Origin: Citreimonas sp042096055
Lineage (GTDB): Bacteria > Pseudomonadota > Alphaproteobacteria > Rhodobacterales > Rhodobacteraceae
Assembly (NCBI RefSeq): GCF_042096055.1
Contig: NZ_JBELMH010000003.1
Location: 27,955 to 91,954, forward strand
Direction of reading: 5' to 3'
Length of the DNA: 64,000 nt
Shown here in pieces: positions 25,465 through 34,317 of this stretch. The notes under the pieces are model-generated. The model worked only from the letters and a program-made list of their open reading frames with translations. It did not search any database and was not told the origin of the DNA. Each line of letters begins with the position of its first letter. Position 1 is the first letter of the stretch. A program made the position numbers and the translations under genes.

Positions 25465-26336
25465 GCGAAGGTCTCCGCCTTGTCGGTTCCGGTCGCGGCC
25501 TCGGACAGGCCCGTCACCTCGTGCAGCACCGATTGCAGCGTCCGGCGCAGCAGCGGCAGCTTGTAGGCGGTGTCGGGGTTCGGAGCCGCGCTTTCGGTCA
25601 GCGTCTCGGCCGCGCGCCGAAACAGGTCGGCATCCGGCGTCTCGCCGATCAGAGCGTCGGTCACTGACGCATCCACCCAAGGGCGCGGGGCGACGCTGCC
25701 GAAGGCCAGCGACAGGTCGGCGATCCGCCCGTCGCGCATNNNNNNNNNNNNNNNNNNNNNNNNNNNNNNNNNNNNNNNNNNNNNNNNNNNNNNNNNNNNN
25801 NNNNNNNNNNNNNNNNNNNNNNNNNNNNNNNNNNNNNNNAGCACGCGCAGGCCCACGGCCATGTCGGACGGGTGCGCGGCCAGACACGCCTCGGACGTGC
25901 CGAACACTGCCAGCATGCTCCCCGCGCCGCCCTGCGCGGCGCAGCCGGCACCCGGCTCGCGCTTGTTGCAGGCCATGGCGGGGTCATAGAAATACGGGCA
26001 GCGCGTGCGCTGCAGCAGGTTGCCGCCGGTGGTCGCCTTGTTGCGGATCTGCCCCGAGGCGCCGGCCAGAATGGCGCGCGCCAGCACCGGGTAACCCGCG
26101 CGGATGCGCCGGTCGGCGGCAAGGTCGGTGTTGTTGACCAGCGCGCCGATGCGCAGACCGTCGCCGTCGGCCTCGATCCGGTCGAGTCCGGGGATGCGGT
26201 TGATGTCCACCAGCGTGTCGGGAACCTCGACCTGCAGCTTCATCAGGTCCAGCAGGTTGGTGCCGCCGGCGATGATGCGGCCGCCATCGGCGACCGTCTC
26301 CAAGCTTTCGGCGCGGCGATAATCGAAAGGTCTCAT
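25461..26336 (-). CDS. FAD and Fe4S4 subunit of the molybdenum dehydrogenase (gap inside)
   Basis: This is the FAD-binding subunit of the CoxM/PaoB family. IIAGGTNLLDLMKLQVEVP near residue 23 is the FAD pyrophosphate loop, and SGQIRNKATTGGNLLQRTRC is the second FAD motif. The insertion CPYFYDPAMACNKREPGAGCAA carries the extra cysteines that bind a Fe4S4 cluster in PaoB-type subunits. A 100-N gap (25740-25839) removes part of the protein. By comparison with about 320-residue relatives, roughly 60 residues are missing. It overlaps both neighbours by ATGA, so the three subunits are co-translated. Confidence 0.88.
   Translation of the reverse strand: MRPFDYRRAESLETVADGGRIIAGGTNLLDLMKLQVEVPDTLVDINRIPGLDRIEADGDGLRIGALVNNTDLAADRRIRAGYPVLARAILAGASGQIRNKATTGGNLLQRTRCPYFYDPAMACNKREPGAGCAAQGGAGSMLAVFGTSEACLAAHPSDMAVGLRVXXXXXXXXXXXXXXXXXXXXXXXXXXXXXXXXXXMRDGRIADLSLAFGSVAPRPWVDASVTDALIGETPDADLFRRAAETLTESAAPNPDTAYKLPLLRRTLQSVLHEVTGLSEAATGTDKAETFA
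25740..25839. other. 100-N scaffold gap in the FAD subunit gene (real sequence missing)
   Basis: The flanks are not identical. Frame continuity needs a true length of 1 modulo 3. Family length suggests about 200 bp of missing DNA between MAVGLRV and MRDGRIADLSL. Confidence 0.75.
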
Positions 26337-26839
26337 TCCGCCGCCTCCGCCGCGCGGGCGATGGCCGCGCGGATCATCGGGTAGGCCGAGCAGCGGCAGA
26401 GGTTGCCGCTCATCCGCTCGGCGAGTTCCTCGTCGCTCATGCCGTCGATGTCGCCCAGCGAGGACGAGACATGCGAGGGGTCGCCCCGGCCGATCTCTTC
26501 CAGCATCGCGCTGGCCGACATGATCTGACCCGAGGTGCAGAAGCCGCACTGGAACCCGTCGCAGGCCTGAAAGCTCGCCTGCATGGTGCCCGGCGCGTCG
26601 GGCGTGCCGAGGCCCTCGATGGTGGTGATCTCGTCGCCGTCGTGCATCGCCGCCAGCGTCAGGCAGGAATTCACCCGGCGGCCGTTCACGTGCACCGTGC
26701 AGGCGCCGCATTGACCGTGGTCGCAGCCCTTCTTGGTGCCGGTCAGGCCGATCTGGTCGCGTATCGCGTCGAGCAGGCTTACCCGCTCGTCATGGCTCAG
26801 GTCATGGCGTACGCCATTGACGGTCAGTGTCGTGCGCAT
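26333..26839 (-). CDS. 2Fe-2S subunit of the molybdenum dehydrogenase
   Basis: This is a 168-residue electron-transfer subunit with two 2Fe-2S clusters. The plant-ferredoxin-like cluster is bound by GCDHGQCGACTVHVNGRRVNSCL (cysteines near residues 41-64) and the helical cluster by CGFCTSGQIM and GNLCRCSAYPMI. I chose the ATG at 26839 (MRTTLTVNGV), where the fold starts. The frame is open 90 bp further, but that part shows no Tat signal such as PaoA carries. The enzyme is therefore predicted to be cytoplasmic. Subunit order 2Fe-2S, FAD, Mo is that of paoABC. Confidence 0.92.
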   Translation of the reverse strand: MRTTLTVNGVRHDLSHDERVSLLDAIRDQIGLTGTKKGCDHGQCGACTVHVNGRRVNSCLTLAAMHDGDEITTIEGLGTPDAPGTMQASFQACDGFQCGFCTSGQIMSASAMLEEIGRGDPSHVSSSLGDIDGMSDEELAERMSGNLCRCSAYPMIRAAIARAAEAAE

Positions 26840-26983
26840 GGAAGCTCCGTCCCGCTGGTGCAAGGCGGCCCCGCCCCACGGGGACCGTGAGGAATACGTG
26901 CGCGACAGGATATTGTTCCCGCCCGACATGCGCCGCCGGGGGAACAGGCCCCGCGCCGGACCGGATGGCCGGCGCGGGGCGAC

Positions 26984-28387
26984 TCACATCGCCATGGACG
27001 GCAACCACAGGACGATCGCCGGGAACGCCACCAGAAGCCCGATGGTGATCGCGTCGGCGACGAAGAACGGCGTCACGCCGCGGAACACGTCCTGGACCGA
27101 GATGTCGGGCTGCACGCCCGCGACGACGAAGCAGTTGAGGCCGATGGGCGGCGTGATCAGACAGAACTCGGCCATCTTCACGACCAGGATCCCGAACCAG
27201 ACCGCACACATCGGCCCCGACATGCCGAAGGCGCTGTCCTCGGCGGTCACCATAAGGCCCCCGTTCAGTGCCATGACCGCCGGGTAGACCACCGGCAGCG
27301 TCAGCAGCAGCATCCCGATCGCGTCCATGAACATACCCAGCACGGCATAGGCCAGCAGGATGCAGATCAGGATCAGCATGGGCGAATAGGGCAGCCCGCT
27401 GATCCAGTCCGCGAAGGCCGAGGGCAGGTCCGCGAAGCCCAGGAAGCGCACGTAGATCAGCACGCCCCAGATGATCGCGAAGATCATGATCGACAGCTTG
27501 GCGGTCTCGACCAGCGCGTCGCGCAGCTCGGGCAGGCGCATGCCGTGCCACAGAGCCATGAGGAACACGAGGAAGGCGCCGATCGCGCCGCCCTCGGTCG
27601 GCGTGCCCCAGGCGTCGCCGCCGAACGGGTTGTAGACGAAGAAGATGATGATCACGACGACCGCCACGATCGGCAGCGCCGGCGGCAGCGAGACGAAGCG
27701 TTCGCGCCACGTGAAGCCGCCCACCGGCGGGCCGAAGCCCTTGATGGTCAGCGCGAGGATGATGATCAGCGCGGCGTAGACCAGCGCCGAGAAGACGCCG
27801 GGGATGAAGCCCGCCAGCAGCAGCCGGCCCACGTCCTGCTCGACGATGATGGCGTAGATCACCAGGATCGCCGAGGGCGGGATCAGCGAGGCGAGCGTGC
27901 CGCCCGCGGCCACGACGCCCGCGGCGAACCGCTTGTCGTAGCCGACCTTCAGCATCTCGGGGATGGCGATCCGCGCGAACACGGCCGCGGTGGCGACCGA
28001 GGCGCCCGACACCGCAGCGAAGCCCGCGGTGGCGAAGACTGTCGACACCGCCAGCCCGCCCGGCACCCAGGCGATCCAGCGCTTGGCGGCCTCGAACAGG
28101 GCACGGGTGAGGCCCGCGTAATAGGCGAGGTAGCCGATCAGGATGAAGGTGGGGATCAGGCTCAGCGCCTGGCTGGCCACCTTGCCGTGGGGGACCTGCC
28201 CCGCGGTCTTGACCGCGACGCCGAGCGCCCAGCCGAAACGTTCGGGATCATATCCCGAGCGGTCCCAGAAGATCCACACGAGGCCGACCAGACCGGCGAG
28301 CGCCGCGGCGAAGGCCACGCGCATGCCGAGGACGACCATGACCAGCAGGCCGCCGGTGACCCAAAGTCCGATTTCGGTGGATTCCAT
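26984..28387 (-). CDS. TRAP transporter large permease (DctM), second system
   Basis: This is a 467-residue integral membrane protein of the DctM type with about twelve helices. It forms the channel that couples a Na+ gradient to solute import. Conserved parts are MRVAFAAALAGLVGL, SVFATAGFAAVSGASVATAAVFARIAIPEM, SLIPPSAILVIYAI and the late GLNCFVVAGV. The start overlaps the DctQ stop by one base (TGATG). With the next two genes it makes a complete tripartite transporter. About 145 bp without a gene separate it from the dehydrogenase operon. Confidence 0.92.
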   Translation of the reverse strand: MESTEIGLWVTGGLLVMVVLGMRVAFAAALAGLVGLVWIFWDRSGYDPERFGWALGVAVKTAGQVPHGKVASQALSLIPTFILIGYLAYYAGLTRALFEAAKRWIAWVPGGLAVSTVFATAGFAAVSGASVATAAVFARIAIPEMLKVGYDKRFAAGVVAAGGTLASLIPPSAILVIYAIIVEQDVGRLLLAGFIPGVFSALVYAALIIILALTIKGFGPPVGGFTWRERFVSLPPALPIVAVVVIIIFFVYNPFGGDAWGTPTEGGAIGAFLVFLMALWHGMRLPELRDALVETAKLSIMIFAIIWGVLIYVRFLGFADLPSAFADWISGLPYSPMLILICILLAYAVLGMFMDAIGMLLLTLPVVYPAVMALNGGLMVTAEDSAFGMSGPMCAVWFGILVVKMAEFCLITPPIGLNCFVVAGVQPDISVQDVFRGVTPFFVADAITIGLLVAFPAIVLWLPSMAM

Positions 28388-29016
28388 CAGTCGTGCCCCC
28401 GCACCTGTTCGGCCTCGGCGGCCGCGACCTCTGCGGCCGATTGCACCAGCGGCACGGCCACCGGTTCCTGCAGCCCCAGGACGAAGGCCCGACCGTAGCC
28501 CCAAAGTTGCAGCACCAGCCGCACGCACAGCACCGAGAACGCCACCGGCACGACCAGTTTGGCGGGCCACAGCGGCAGGTTGATGTCGATCGAGCTGTCA
28601 CGCGAGCACAGCGGCCGCGAGCAGTCGAAGCTGCGGTCGAAATGCGCCCAGGTGCCCCAGACCAGCAGGATCATCAGCACCAGGACGCCCAGCGTGGTGA
28701 TGAACTCGGCCGCCCAGAGCGCGCGACCCTTCAGCGCCCCCACGACGATGTCCATGCGGATGTGTCCGCCCAGTCGCTGCACGTAGGATATGCCGAAGAT
28801 CGCGATCAGCGGCATCGCCGCCTCGATCCAGTCGACGTAGCCGCGCAGCGGTTCGTTGAACAGGTTGCGCCCCGACACCGACACCACCGCCAACACCATC
28901 AACGCGAAGGCGCCCAGCCCCGACACCAGCGCCATGCTCCATTCCGCTTTCGCCAGCCCCCGGTCCAACCGGCTGAGCAGGCTGTCATCCTCGAGAACCG
29001 ATGCTGCCCCCGCCAT
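28387..29016 (-). CDS. TRAP transporter small permease (DctQ), second system
   Basis: This is a 209-residue, four-helix membrane subunit. Typical DctQ features are VSGRNLFNEPLRGYVDWIEAAMPLIAIFGISYVQRLGGHIRMDIVV near residues 48-92. Unusually, a loop between helices 3 and 4 (SFDCSRPLCSRDSS) carries two cysteines and extends the protein beyond the usual 160-180 residues. The same longer form is common in TRAP systems whose DctM is of this subtype. It stabilises DctM. The substrate is unknown. Confidence 0.88.
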   Translation of the reverse strand: MAGAASVLEDDSLLSRLDRGLAKAEWSMALVSGLGAFALMVLAVVSVSGRNLFNEPLRGYVDWIEAAMPLIAIFGISYVQRLGGHIRMDIVVGALKGRALWAAEFITTLGVLVLMILLVWGTWAHFDRSFDCSRPLCSRDSSIDINLPLWPAKLVVPVAFSVLCVRLVLQLWGYGRAFVLGLQEPVAVPLVQSAAEVAAAEAEQVRGHD

Positions 29017-29092
29017 GTGCGCCCCCCGTCACATGTTTCCGTCCAAGACTCGCATGCCCGGCCCGCTGGGCGGACCGGCCGTCGAGCCGTGA

Positions 29093-29120
29093 CGGTCCCC
29101 GGAGCATGCCCCGGGGACCG
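29093..29120 (-). terminator. Intercistronic hairpin between dctP and dctQ (second system)
   Basis: A perfect 10-bp stem (CGGTCCCCGG, 29093-29102, with CCGGGGACCG, 29111-29120) has an 8-nt loop and lies right after the dctP stop. No U-tract follows, so it more likely protects the dctP transcript or attenuates than fully terminates. That gives more binding protein than permease. Confidence 0.65.
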
Positions 29121-29128
29121 GCCAAGCC

Positions 29129-30145
29129 TCAGTTGCTGGCGCGGTGCTCTTCCAGCGTCTCGAAGACGAGGTCGTAGAGCTCCTGCGCAGGCAGACCCTG
29201 CGCGCTCATGTCCTCGATCCAGGCCTGGTGGATCGGATCGCCGGCCACCCGCTTGAACTCGGCCAGCTGCTCGTCCGAGATCATGACCTTCTCGACGCCC
29301 TTCTCTTCCAGCACCTCGTCCCAGCGCTGCAGCAGCTGGGCGTAGTTCTCGAGGTAGTAGTCGATCGACTCGTCGACGCTTTCGTCGAAGATCGCCTTGT
29401 GCTCGTCCGACAGCATCTCGTAGGCGTCGATGTTGACGACGATCGGGCAGTTGACCGTGCCGGGGTTCAGGTTCGCGGTCCACCAGTCGGCGCGGTTGAT
29501 CGTGCCGAAGGACAGGTGCGCGTGCTGCGCGAAGGCGACCGTGTCGACGACGCCCGATTCCATCGCCTGGTACGCTTCCGAGGACGTGACCGAGGTCGGC
29601 ACGCCGCCCACGGCGCTGAACGCCTCGCCCAAGCCCCCGGTGGCGCGCACGCGCATGCCGTCGAACTCGGCCAGTTCGTCGCGCGGCTCGCCCGTGCCCA
29701 CGAGGTTGTACTGCGGCATCGGCGAGGTCATCACCATCTTGGCGTTCCACTGCGCCATCTCGTCGGCCACCGCCGGGTGGTCGTAGATCGCGTGGCTGAC
29801 GGCGACCTCCTCCTCGAGGTTCGACACGCCCAGGAACGGCAGTTCCAGCACGGTGATCGCGCGGTTCTTGTCGGGGTGGTAGCCGGCGCAGAACTGCGCC
29901 ATCTCGAACGCCCCGATCGAGATCCCGTCGAGGTTCTCGGTGTTGTTGGACAGGCCGCCGTAGCTGATGTTCATGGTGAAGTCGCCGCCCGACTTTTCCT
30001 CGACCAGCTCGGCCAGCTTGTGCACGTGCTCGGTGAAGGCGCGGCGCGAGCCCCAGACCGACACGTTCCACTCGGTGGCAAGCGCTTCGCCCGCGAAGGT
30101 GACCGCGATCGCGGTCGTCAGAAGTTTCGCCGTCATCGACGTCAT
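29129..30145 (-). CDS. TRAP transporter substrate-binding protein (DctP), second system
   Basis: This is a 338-residue periplasmic protein with a signal peptide (MTSMTAKLLTTAIAVTFAGEALA). The DctP landmarks are FDGMRVRATGGLGEAF near residue 163, where the arginine normally salt-bridges a carboxylate ligand, and YQAMESGVVDTVAFAQ. A ligand with a carboxylate is therefore likely. GGGAGG lies 7 bp before the ATG. It is the first gene of a dctP-Q-M unit, 134 bp after the SDR gene on the same strand. Confidence 0.9.
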   Translation of the reverse strand: MTSMTAKLLTTAIAVTFAGEALATEWNVSVWGSRRAFTEHVHKLAELVEEKSGGDFTMNISYGGLSNNTENLDGISIGAFEMAQFCAGYHPDKNRAITVLELPFLGVSNLEEEVAVSHAIYDHPAVADEMAQWNAKMVMTSPMPQYNLVGTGEPRDELAEFDGMRVRATGGLGEAFSAVGGVPTSVTSSEAYQAMESGVVDTVAFAQHAHLSFGTINRADWWTANLNPGTVNCPIVVNIDAYEMLSDEHKAIFDESVDESIDYYLENYAQLLQRWDEVLEEKGVEKVMISDEQLAEFKRVAGDPIHQAWIEDMSAQGLPAQELYDLVFETLEEHRASN

Positions 30146-30279
30146 TTTACGTCCTCCCAGTTGTTGTTCTGCGACGGTTCGTTCCGTCTTGAGCCCTGAA
30201 CCCTACGGAAACGACGCCGGGACGCAAGCCTTCTTCCGGTCGGCTGCGACCGGGTGCCGGCGTCGCGGCTCGCCCTGCC

Positions 30280-31041
30280 CTAGCGCTGCGGCAGCCGGAC
30301 GGCCGCGTCGAGGCGGATCACGGTGCCGTTGAGATACGCGTTCTCGACGATCTGGCAGACCATCTGCGCGTATTCGCCCGGCTCGCCCAGGCGGTGCGGA
30401 AACGGGATGTTGGCGACGATCCCGGCGGTGGTCTCCTCGGGCAGGCCCTGCATCATCGGCGTGTCGAACAGCCCCGGCGCGATGGCCATGACGCGGATGC
30501 CCAGCTTGGCCATGTCGCGTGCGGCCGGCAGGCACAACGACGCGATGCCGCCCTTGGATGCCGCATAGGCAGCCTGCCCGATCTGCCCGTCTTGATAGGC
30601 GACCGAGGCGGTGTTGACCACGACGCCGCGCTCGCCGCCCTCCAGCGGCTCGAGCTCGGACATCGCGCGGGCGGCGTGCGACATCACGGTGTAGGTCCCG
30701 ATCAGGTTGACGCGGATCGTGCGCTCGAAAAGGTCGACGGCCAGCTTGCCCTCGCGGCCGACGACCCGCGCGGCACCCGCCACGCCCGCGCAGTTCACCG
30801 CGATGCGCGGGGCGCCCAGCCGCTCGACCACCTGCGCCACCGCCGCCTCGACCGAGGCCGCGTCGCCCACGTCGGCCTGCACCGCGATCCCGCCGATCTC
30901 ATCGGCCATGCGCGCGGCACCCTCGCCGTCGAAATCCAGCACCGCCACGCGCGCGCCCTCGGCCGCCAACCGCTTCGCCGTCGCAGCCCCCAGCCCGCTC
31001 GCCGCGCCGGTCACCAGCGCCACCTGTCCCTCGATGCGCAT
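30280..31041 (-). CDS. Short-chain dehydrogenase (3-hydroxyacyl-CoA dehydrogenase-like)
   Basis: This is a 253-residue SDR enzyme with the NAD(P)-binding motif TGAASGLGAATAKRLAAEG and an aspartate (VLDFDG) that points to NAD(H). It also has NCAGVAGAA and the catalytic tetrad S-Y-K in TASVAYQDGQIGQAAYAASKGG. The overall pattern is that of type II 3-hydroxyacyl-CoA dehydrogenases (HSD17B10-like). It lies between two TRAP transporters and may oxidise a compound one of them imports. AAGGAGGG lies before the ATG, and a terminator-like hairpin separates it from the upstream TRAP operon. Confidence 0.82.
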   Translation of the reverse strand: MRIEGQVALVTGAASGLGAATAKRLAAEGARVAVLDFDGEGAARMADEIGGIAVQADVGDAASVEAAVAQVVERLGAPRIAVNCAGVAGAARVVGREGKLAVDLFERTIRVNLIGTYTVMSHAARAMSELEPLEGGERGVVVNTASVAYQDGQIGQAAYAASKGGIASLCLPAARDMAKLGIRVMAIAPGLFDTPMMQGLPEETTAGIVANIPFPHRLGEPGEYAQMVCQIVENAYLNGTVIRLDAAVRLPQR

Positions 31042-31064
31042 GCCGCGCCCTCCTTCTTCAGCTT

Positions 31065-31100
31065 GAAAATACCCCAGGGGCGCGGGGGCAGTGCCCCCGC
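31065..31100 (-). terminator. Terminator-like hairpin after the first TRAP operon
   Basis: On the minus strand a 9-bp stem (GCGGGGGCA with TGCCCCCGC, 31082-31100) follows the dctM stop and is itself followed by CCCCTGGGGTATTTTC. The short U-run supports termination before the SDR gene. Confidence 0.65.
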
Positions 31101-31110
31101 CTGCCCGTCC

Positions 31111-32421
31111 CTAAAGCAGGAACAGCGTGATCGACGGGAACGCCACCAGGATCGCCACCCGCACGATGTCCGATCCCACGTAATACATCACCGCGCGGTA
31201 GGTCGACGCGATCGGCGTCGTGGGGTCCATCGCGTTGATCACGAACAAGTTCATGCCCACCGGCGGCGTGATCAGCCCGACCTCGACCACGATCAGCACC
31301 AGGATGCCGAACCAGATCGCCACATGCTCGGCCGACATGCCGAAATCCAGCACCGAGATCACCGGGTAGAAGATCGGCACGGTCAGCAGGATCATCGACA
31401 GGCTGTCCATGACGCAGCCGAAGACGAGGTAGAGCGCGAGGATCACGCACAGCACCAGCACCGGGGCGAGGCCAAGCTCGACCACCCAGGTCGCCAGCTC
31501 CTGCGGCACCTGCGTCAGCGCGAGGAACCCGTTGTAGAAGGCCGCACCCAGCACGATGAAGAAGATCATCGCGGTCGACCGCGCGGTGTCGGAGAAGCTT
31601 TCGAGCAGCGTGGCCCTGGTCAGCCCGCCGTTCAGAAACGCGATCAGGCCCGTGCCGAACGCGCCCACCGCCGCGCCCTCGGTCGGGGTGAAGATACCGC
31701 CGTAGATGCCGCCCACCACCGCGATGAACACCAGCAGTACCGGCCAGACGTCGAGCAGCCGGCGCCAACGGTCGGCCATGGGAACCGCTTCGCGCACGCC
31801 CGCGGCACCGGGGTTGCGGCGCACGTAGATCTGAACCGCGATCATGTAGCCGATCGCCGCCAGCACGCCCGGCACGAAGGCCGCGAGGAACAGCTTGGCG
31901 ATGTTCTGCTCGGTCAGGATCGCGTAGATCACCAAAACGACCGAAGGCGGGATCAGGATTCCCAGCGTGCCCCCCGCCGCCAGCGTCGCGGTGGAAAAGC
32001 CACCCTCGTAGCCATAGCGCTTCAGTTCCGGCAGGGCGACGCGGCTCATCGTGGCCGCCGTGGCAAGACTCGACCCGCAGATCGCGCCGAAGCCGGCGCA
32101 GGACCCGATCGCCGCCATCGCGACGCCGCCGCGGCGGTGCCCCAGAAAGCCCTCGGCCGCGCGGAACAGCGCCTGGCTCATGCCCCCGAGCGTCGCGAAG
32201 TAACCCATCAGCAGGAACATCGGCACGATCGACAGCGAGTAGCTGGAGAACGTCGTGTAGGCCTCGGTCTTCATCCGCGCGAGCGCCATGTTGGTGCTGC
32301 CGGTGACCATCGTCAGTCCGACGAAGCCGGTGACGAACATCGCAAGCCCGATGGGCACACGCAGGAAGATCAGCGCCAGCAGCGCCGGAAAGGACCAGAT
32401 TCCGATCTCGAGCGTGCTCAT
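31111..32421 (-). CDS. TRAP transporter large permease (DctM), first system
   Basis: This is a 436-residue DctM permease with the family segments LRVPIGLAMFVTGFVGL, GSCAGFGAICGSSLATAATMSRVALPEL and GGTLGILIPPSVVLVIYAILTEQNIAKLFLAAF. It is a different subtype from the second system (shorter, with distinct loops). It overlaps the small permease gene by ATGA. It forms the membrane part of a Na+-driven importer with the dctQ and dctP genes upstream. Confidence 0.93.
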   Translation of the reverse strand: MSTLEIGIWSFPALLALIFLRVPIGLAMFVTGFVGLTMVTGSTNMALARMKTEAYTTFSSYSLSIVPMFLLMGYFATLGGMSQALFRAAEGFLGHRRGGVAMAAIGSCAGFGAICGSSLATAATMSRVALPELKRYGYEGGFSTATLAAGGTLGILIPPSVVLVIYAILTEQNIAKLFLAAFVPGVLAAIGYMIAVQIYVRRNPGAAGVREAVPMADRWRRLLDVWPVLLVFIAVVGGIYGGIFTPTEGAAVGAFGTGLIAFLNGGLTRATLLESFSDTARSTAMIFFIVLGAAFYNGFLALTQVPQELATWVVELGLAPVLVLCVILALYLVFGCVMDSLSMILLTVPIFYPVISVLDFGMSAEHVAIWFGILVLIVVEVGLITPPVGMNLFVINAMDPTTPIASTYRAVMYYVGSDIVRVAILVAFPSITLFLL

Positions 32422-33163
32422 GCCGGGCGCCCCGCCGCACCGATGACCGCGTGGCCGGTGGTGGCCTCGTAAAGCCGCAGCAGCGCCATGTAGACGCCCG
32501 CCGCGGCGGCCGCGGCAGCGCCCGCGAGGCTGGCGGCATAGGACCACCAGATCGGGAATTGCAGCAGCATCGTGGTCTGGCCGGATTGCATGTTGCGTTC
32601 GAGCGCCGCGTAAAGCTGCACCGCGATCGTCACCAGGACCACGGCGAACAGCGTCTCTGTCAGGAAGATCAGCCCGCGCTTGGCGCGCATCGGCAGCGCG
32701 TCGGTGAACACGTCGACCGAGGCATGNNNNNNNNNNNNNNNNNNNNNNNNNNNNNNNNNNNNNNNNNNNNNNNNNNNNNNNNNNNNNNNNNNNNNNNNNN
32801 NNNNNNNNNNNNNNNNNNNNNNNNNNGCCCGCGCTTGGCGCGCATCGGCAGCGCGTCGGTGAACACGTCGACCGAGGCATGGCCGGCGGTCACCTGGCAG
32901 AACGGCAGGAAGGCGAAGATGCAGAAGGCCATGCCGGCCTCGACCAGTTCGAAATCGCCAGGGATCGCGCCGATCCCGGCATCGATCAGCCCCTGCGCCA
33001 GACCCGGCGCGATGGACATCGCCAGATCGGTCGCCAGCGCACCGTTCAGCGCGCGCCCGGCGATCGACAAGCAGGTGATCAGCACCAGCACGCTCAACAC
33101 CGTGCCACCGATCACCGCAAAGCCCCGCGCCAGCCGCACCACGGTCAGATGAAGCCGCAGCAT
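32418..33163 (-). CDS. TRAP transporter small permease (DctQ), first system (false gap inside)
   Basis: This is a DctQ protein of four helices beginning MLRLHLTVVRLARGFAVIGGTVLSVLVL, with FELVEAGMAFCIFAFLPFCQVTAGHASVDVFTDALP after the second helix. A 100-N gap (32727-32826) interrupts it, but the 55 bp on each side are identical. Removing one copy and the Ns (155 bp) joins the two halves in frame into 196 residues, the normal DctQ size: ...DALPMRAKRG-LIFLTETLFAVVL... The gene is therefore most likely intact. The N-terminal start is chosen from the ATG in front of the first helix. Confidence 0.9.
32727..32826. other. 100-N scaffold gap, flanked by an identical 55-bp overlap (false gap)
   Basis: Positions 32672-32726 recur exactly at 32827-32881. 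Collapsing the overlap restores the small-permease reading frame, which supports the view that no sequence is missing. Confidence 0.95.
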
Positions 33164-33239
33164 GTCTTCCCCCTCGTCATGGACGGGGCGGGCCGTTCAT
33201 CCCGGTCCGCCCCGCTTTCGATTGTCCGCGTCCTGGGCC

Positions 33240-33267
33240 GGCGGCGCGCTCTCCCAAACGCGCCGCC
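33240..33267 (-). terminator. Intercistronic hairpin between dctP and dctQ (first system)
   Basis: A 9-bp perfect GC stem (GGCGGCGCG, 33240-33248, with CGCGCCGCC, 33259-33267) has a 10-nt loop and lies 16 bp after the dctP stop. It lacks a U-tract. It mirrors the hairpin in the second TRAP operon and probably sets a high binding-protein to permease ratio. Confidence 0.65.
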
Positions 33268-33282
33268 AGCCCCGCAGGCCTT

Positions 33283-34317
33283 TTAGTTCGAGGCCTGGTA
33301 TTCGTCCATCAGCGCGCGCGCCTGGTCGATCAGCGCCTGGCCGTCGATGCCGCGGCTGTCCATGTCGGCGACCCAGGATTCGTAGATCGGCCGCGCGAGC
33401 GATTCCCACTCGGACGTGTCCGAGACGGTGATGATGTTGTTGCCCATGTCGACGGCGATCTGGCGCGCGGGCTCGTCGTAATCGGCCATCGTGCCGCCCG
33501 CGAAGACCGAGAATTCCAGACCGGACTGCTCCATCAGGATCTGTTGCAGGTCCTCGGGCATCGCCTCGAACTTGTCCTCGTTCATCGCCAGCACGAAGGT
33601 CAGCGTGTAAAGCGCGGGGCCCTCGAACTCGGTGTGGTTCGAAACCAGCTCGGGCACCTTGATGGACGGCGTGACCTCCCACGGGATGGTGGTGCCGTCG
33701 ATCACGCCCTTGGACAGCGCCTCGGGGATGGCGGGCACCGGCAGGCCGATCGATTCCGCGCCCACGCGGGTCAGCAGGTCGTTGACCAGGCGCGAGCCGC
33801 CGCGGATCTTCATGCCCTGAAGGTCGGACGGCTGCTGCACCGGCTCGTTGGTGTGGAACACGCCCGGGCCGTGCACCCAGGTCCCGAGGATCTTGACGCC
33901 CTCGAAATCGGCGTCCTGCATGTGCTCCTCGAACATCTTCCAGTAGGCGTAGGACCCGGCGCGCGCATCCTCGACCATGAAGGGCAGCTCGAACACCTCG
34001 GTCTGCGGGAAGCGGCCGGGGGTGTAGCCGACCACGGTCCAGACGATGTCGGCGACGCCGTCGATGGCCTGATCCATCAGCTCGGGCGGGGTGCCGCCCA
34101 GCTGCATCGACGGGAAATGGTTGATCTCGATCCGGCCGTCGCTGGCCTCTTCGACGTCCTCGATCCAGACGTCGAGGATATGCGTCGGCACGTTGGCCTG
34201 CGCGGGCAGGAACTGGTGCAGGTTCAGCGTCACCTCCTGCGCCGAGGCGGTGCCTGCGATCATCGCCGCGGCGACGGCGCCGGCGGTGCGTTTCAGTATG
34301 GTTCTGCGTGTGGTCAT
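33283..34317 (-). CDS. TRAP transporter substrate-binding protein (DctP), first system
   Basis: This is a 344-residue periplasmic protein. The N-terminus MTTRRTILKRTAGAVAAAMIAGTASA has twin arginines but a Tat-like motif only in loose form, so Sec or Tat export is open. DctP landmarks include DLQGMKIRGGSRLVNDLLTRVG near residue 165, with the ligand-binding arginine, and PEALSKGVIDGTTIPWEV. The sequence differs strongly from the second system's DctP, so the two importers probably carry different acids. It leads the dctP-Q-M unit. Confidence 0.9.
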   Translation of the reverse strand: MTTRRTILKRTAGAVAAAMIAGTASAQEVTLNLHQFLPAQANVPTHILDVWIEDVEEASDGRIEINHFPSMQLGGTPPELMDQAIDGVADIVWTVVGYTPGRFPQTEVFELPFMVEDARAGSYAYWKMFEEHMQDADFEGVKILGTWVHGPGVFHTNEPVQQPSDLQGMKIRGGSRLVNDLLTRVGAESIGLPVPAIPEALSKGVIDGTTIPWEVTPSIKVPELVSNHTEFEGPALYTLTFVLAMNEDKFEAMPEDLQQILMEQSGLEFSVFAGGTMADYDEPARQIAVDMGNNIITVSDTSEWESLARPIYESWVADMDSRGIDGQALIDQARALMDEYQASN

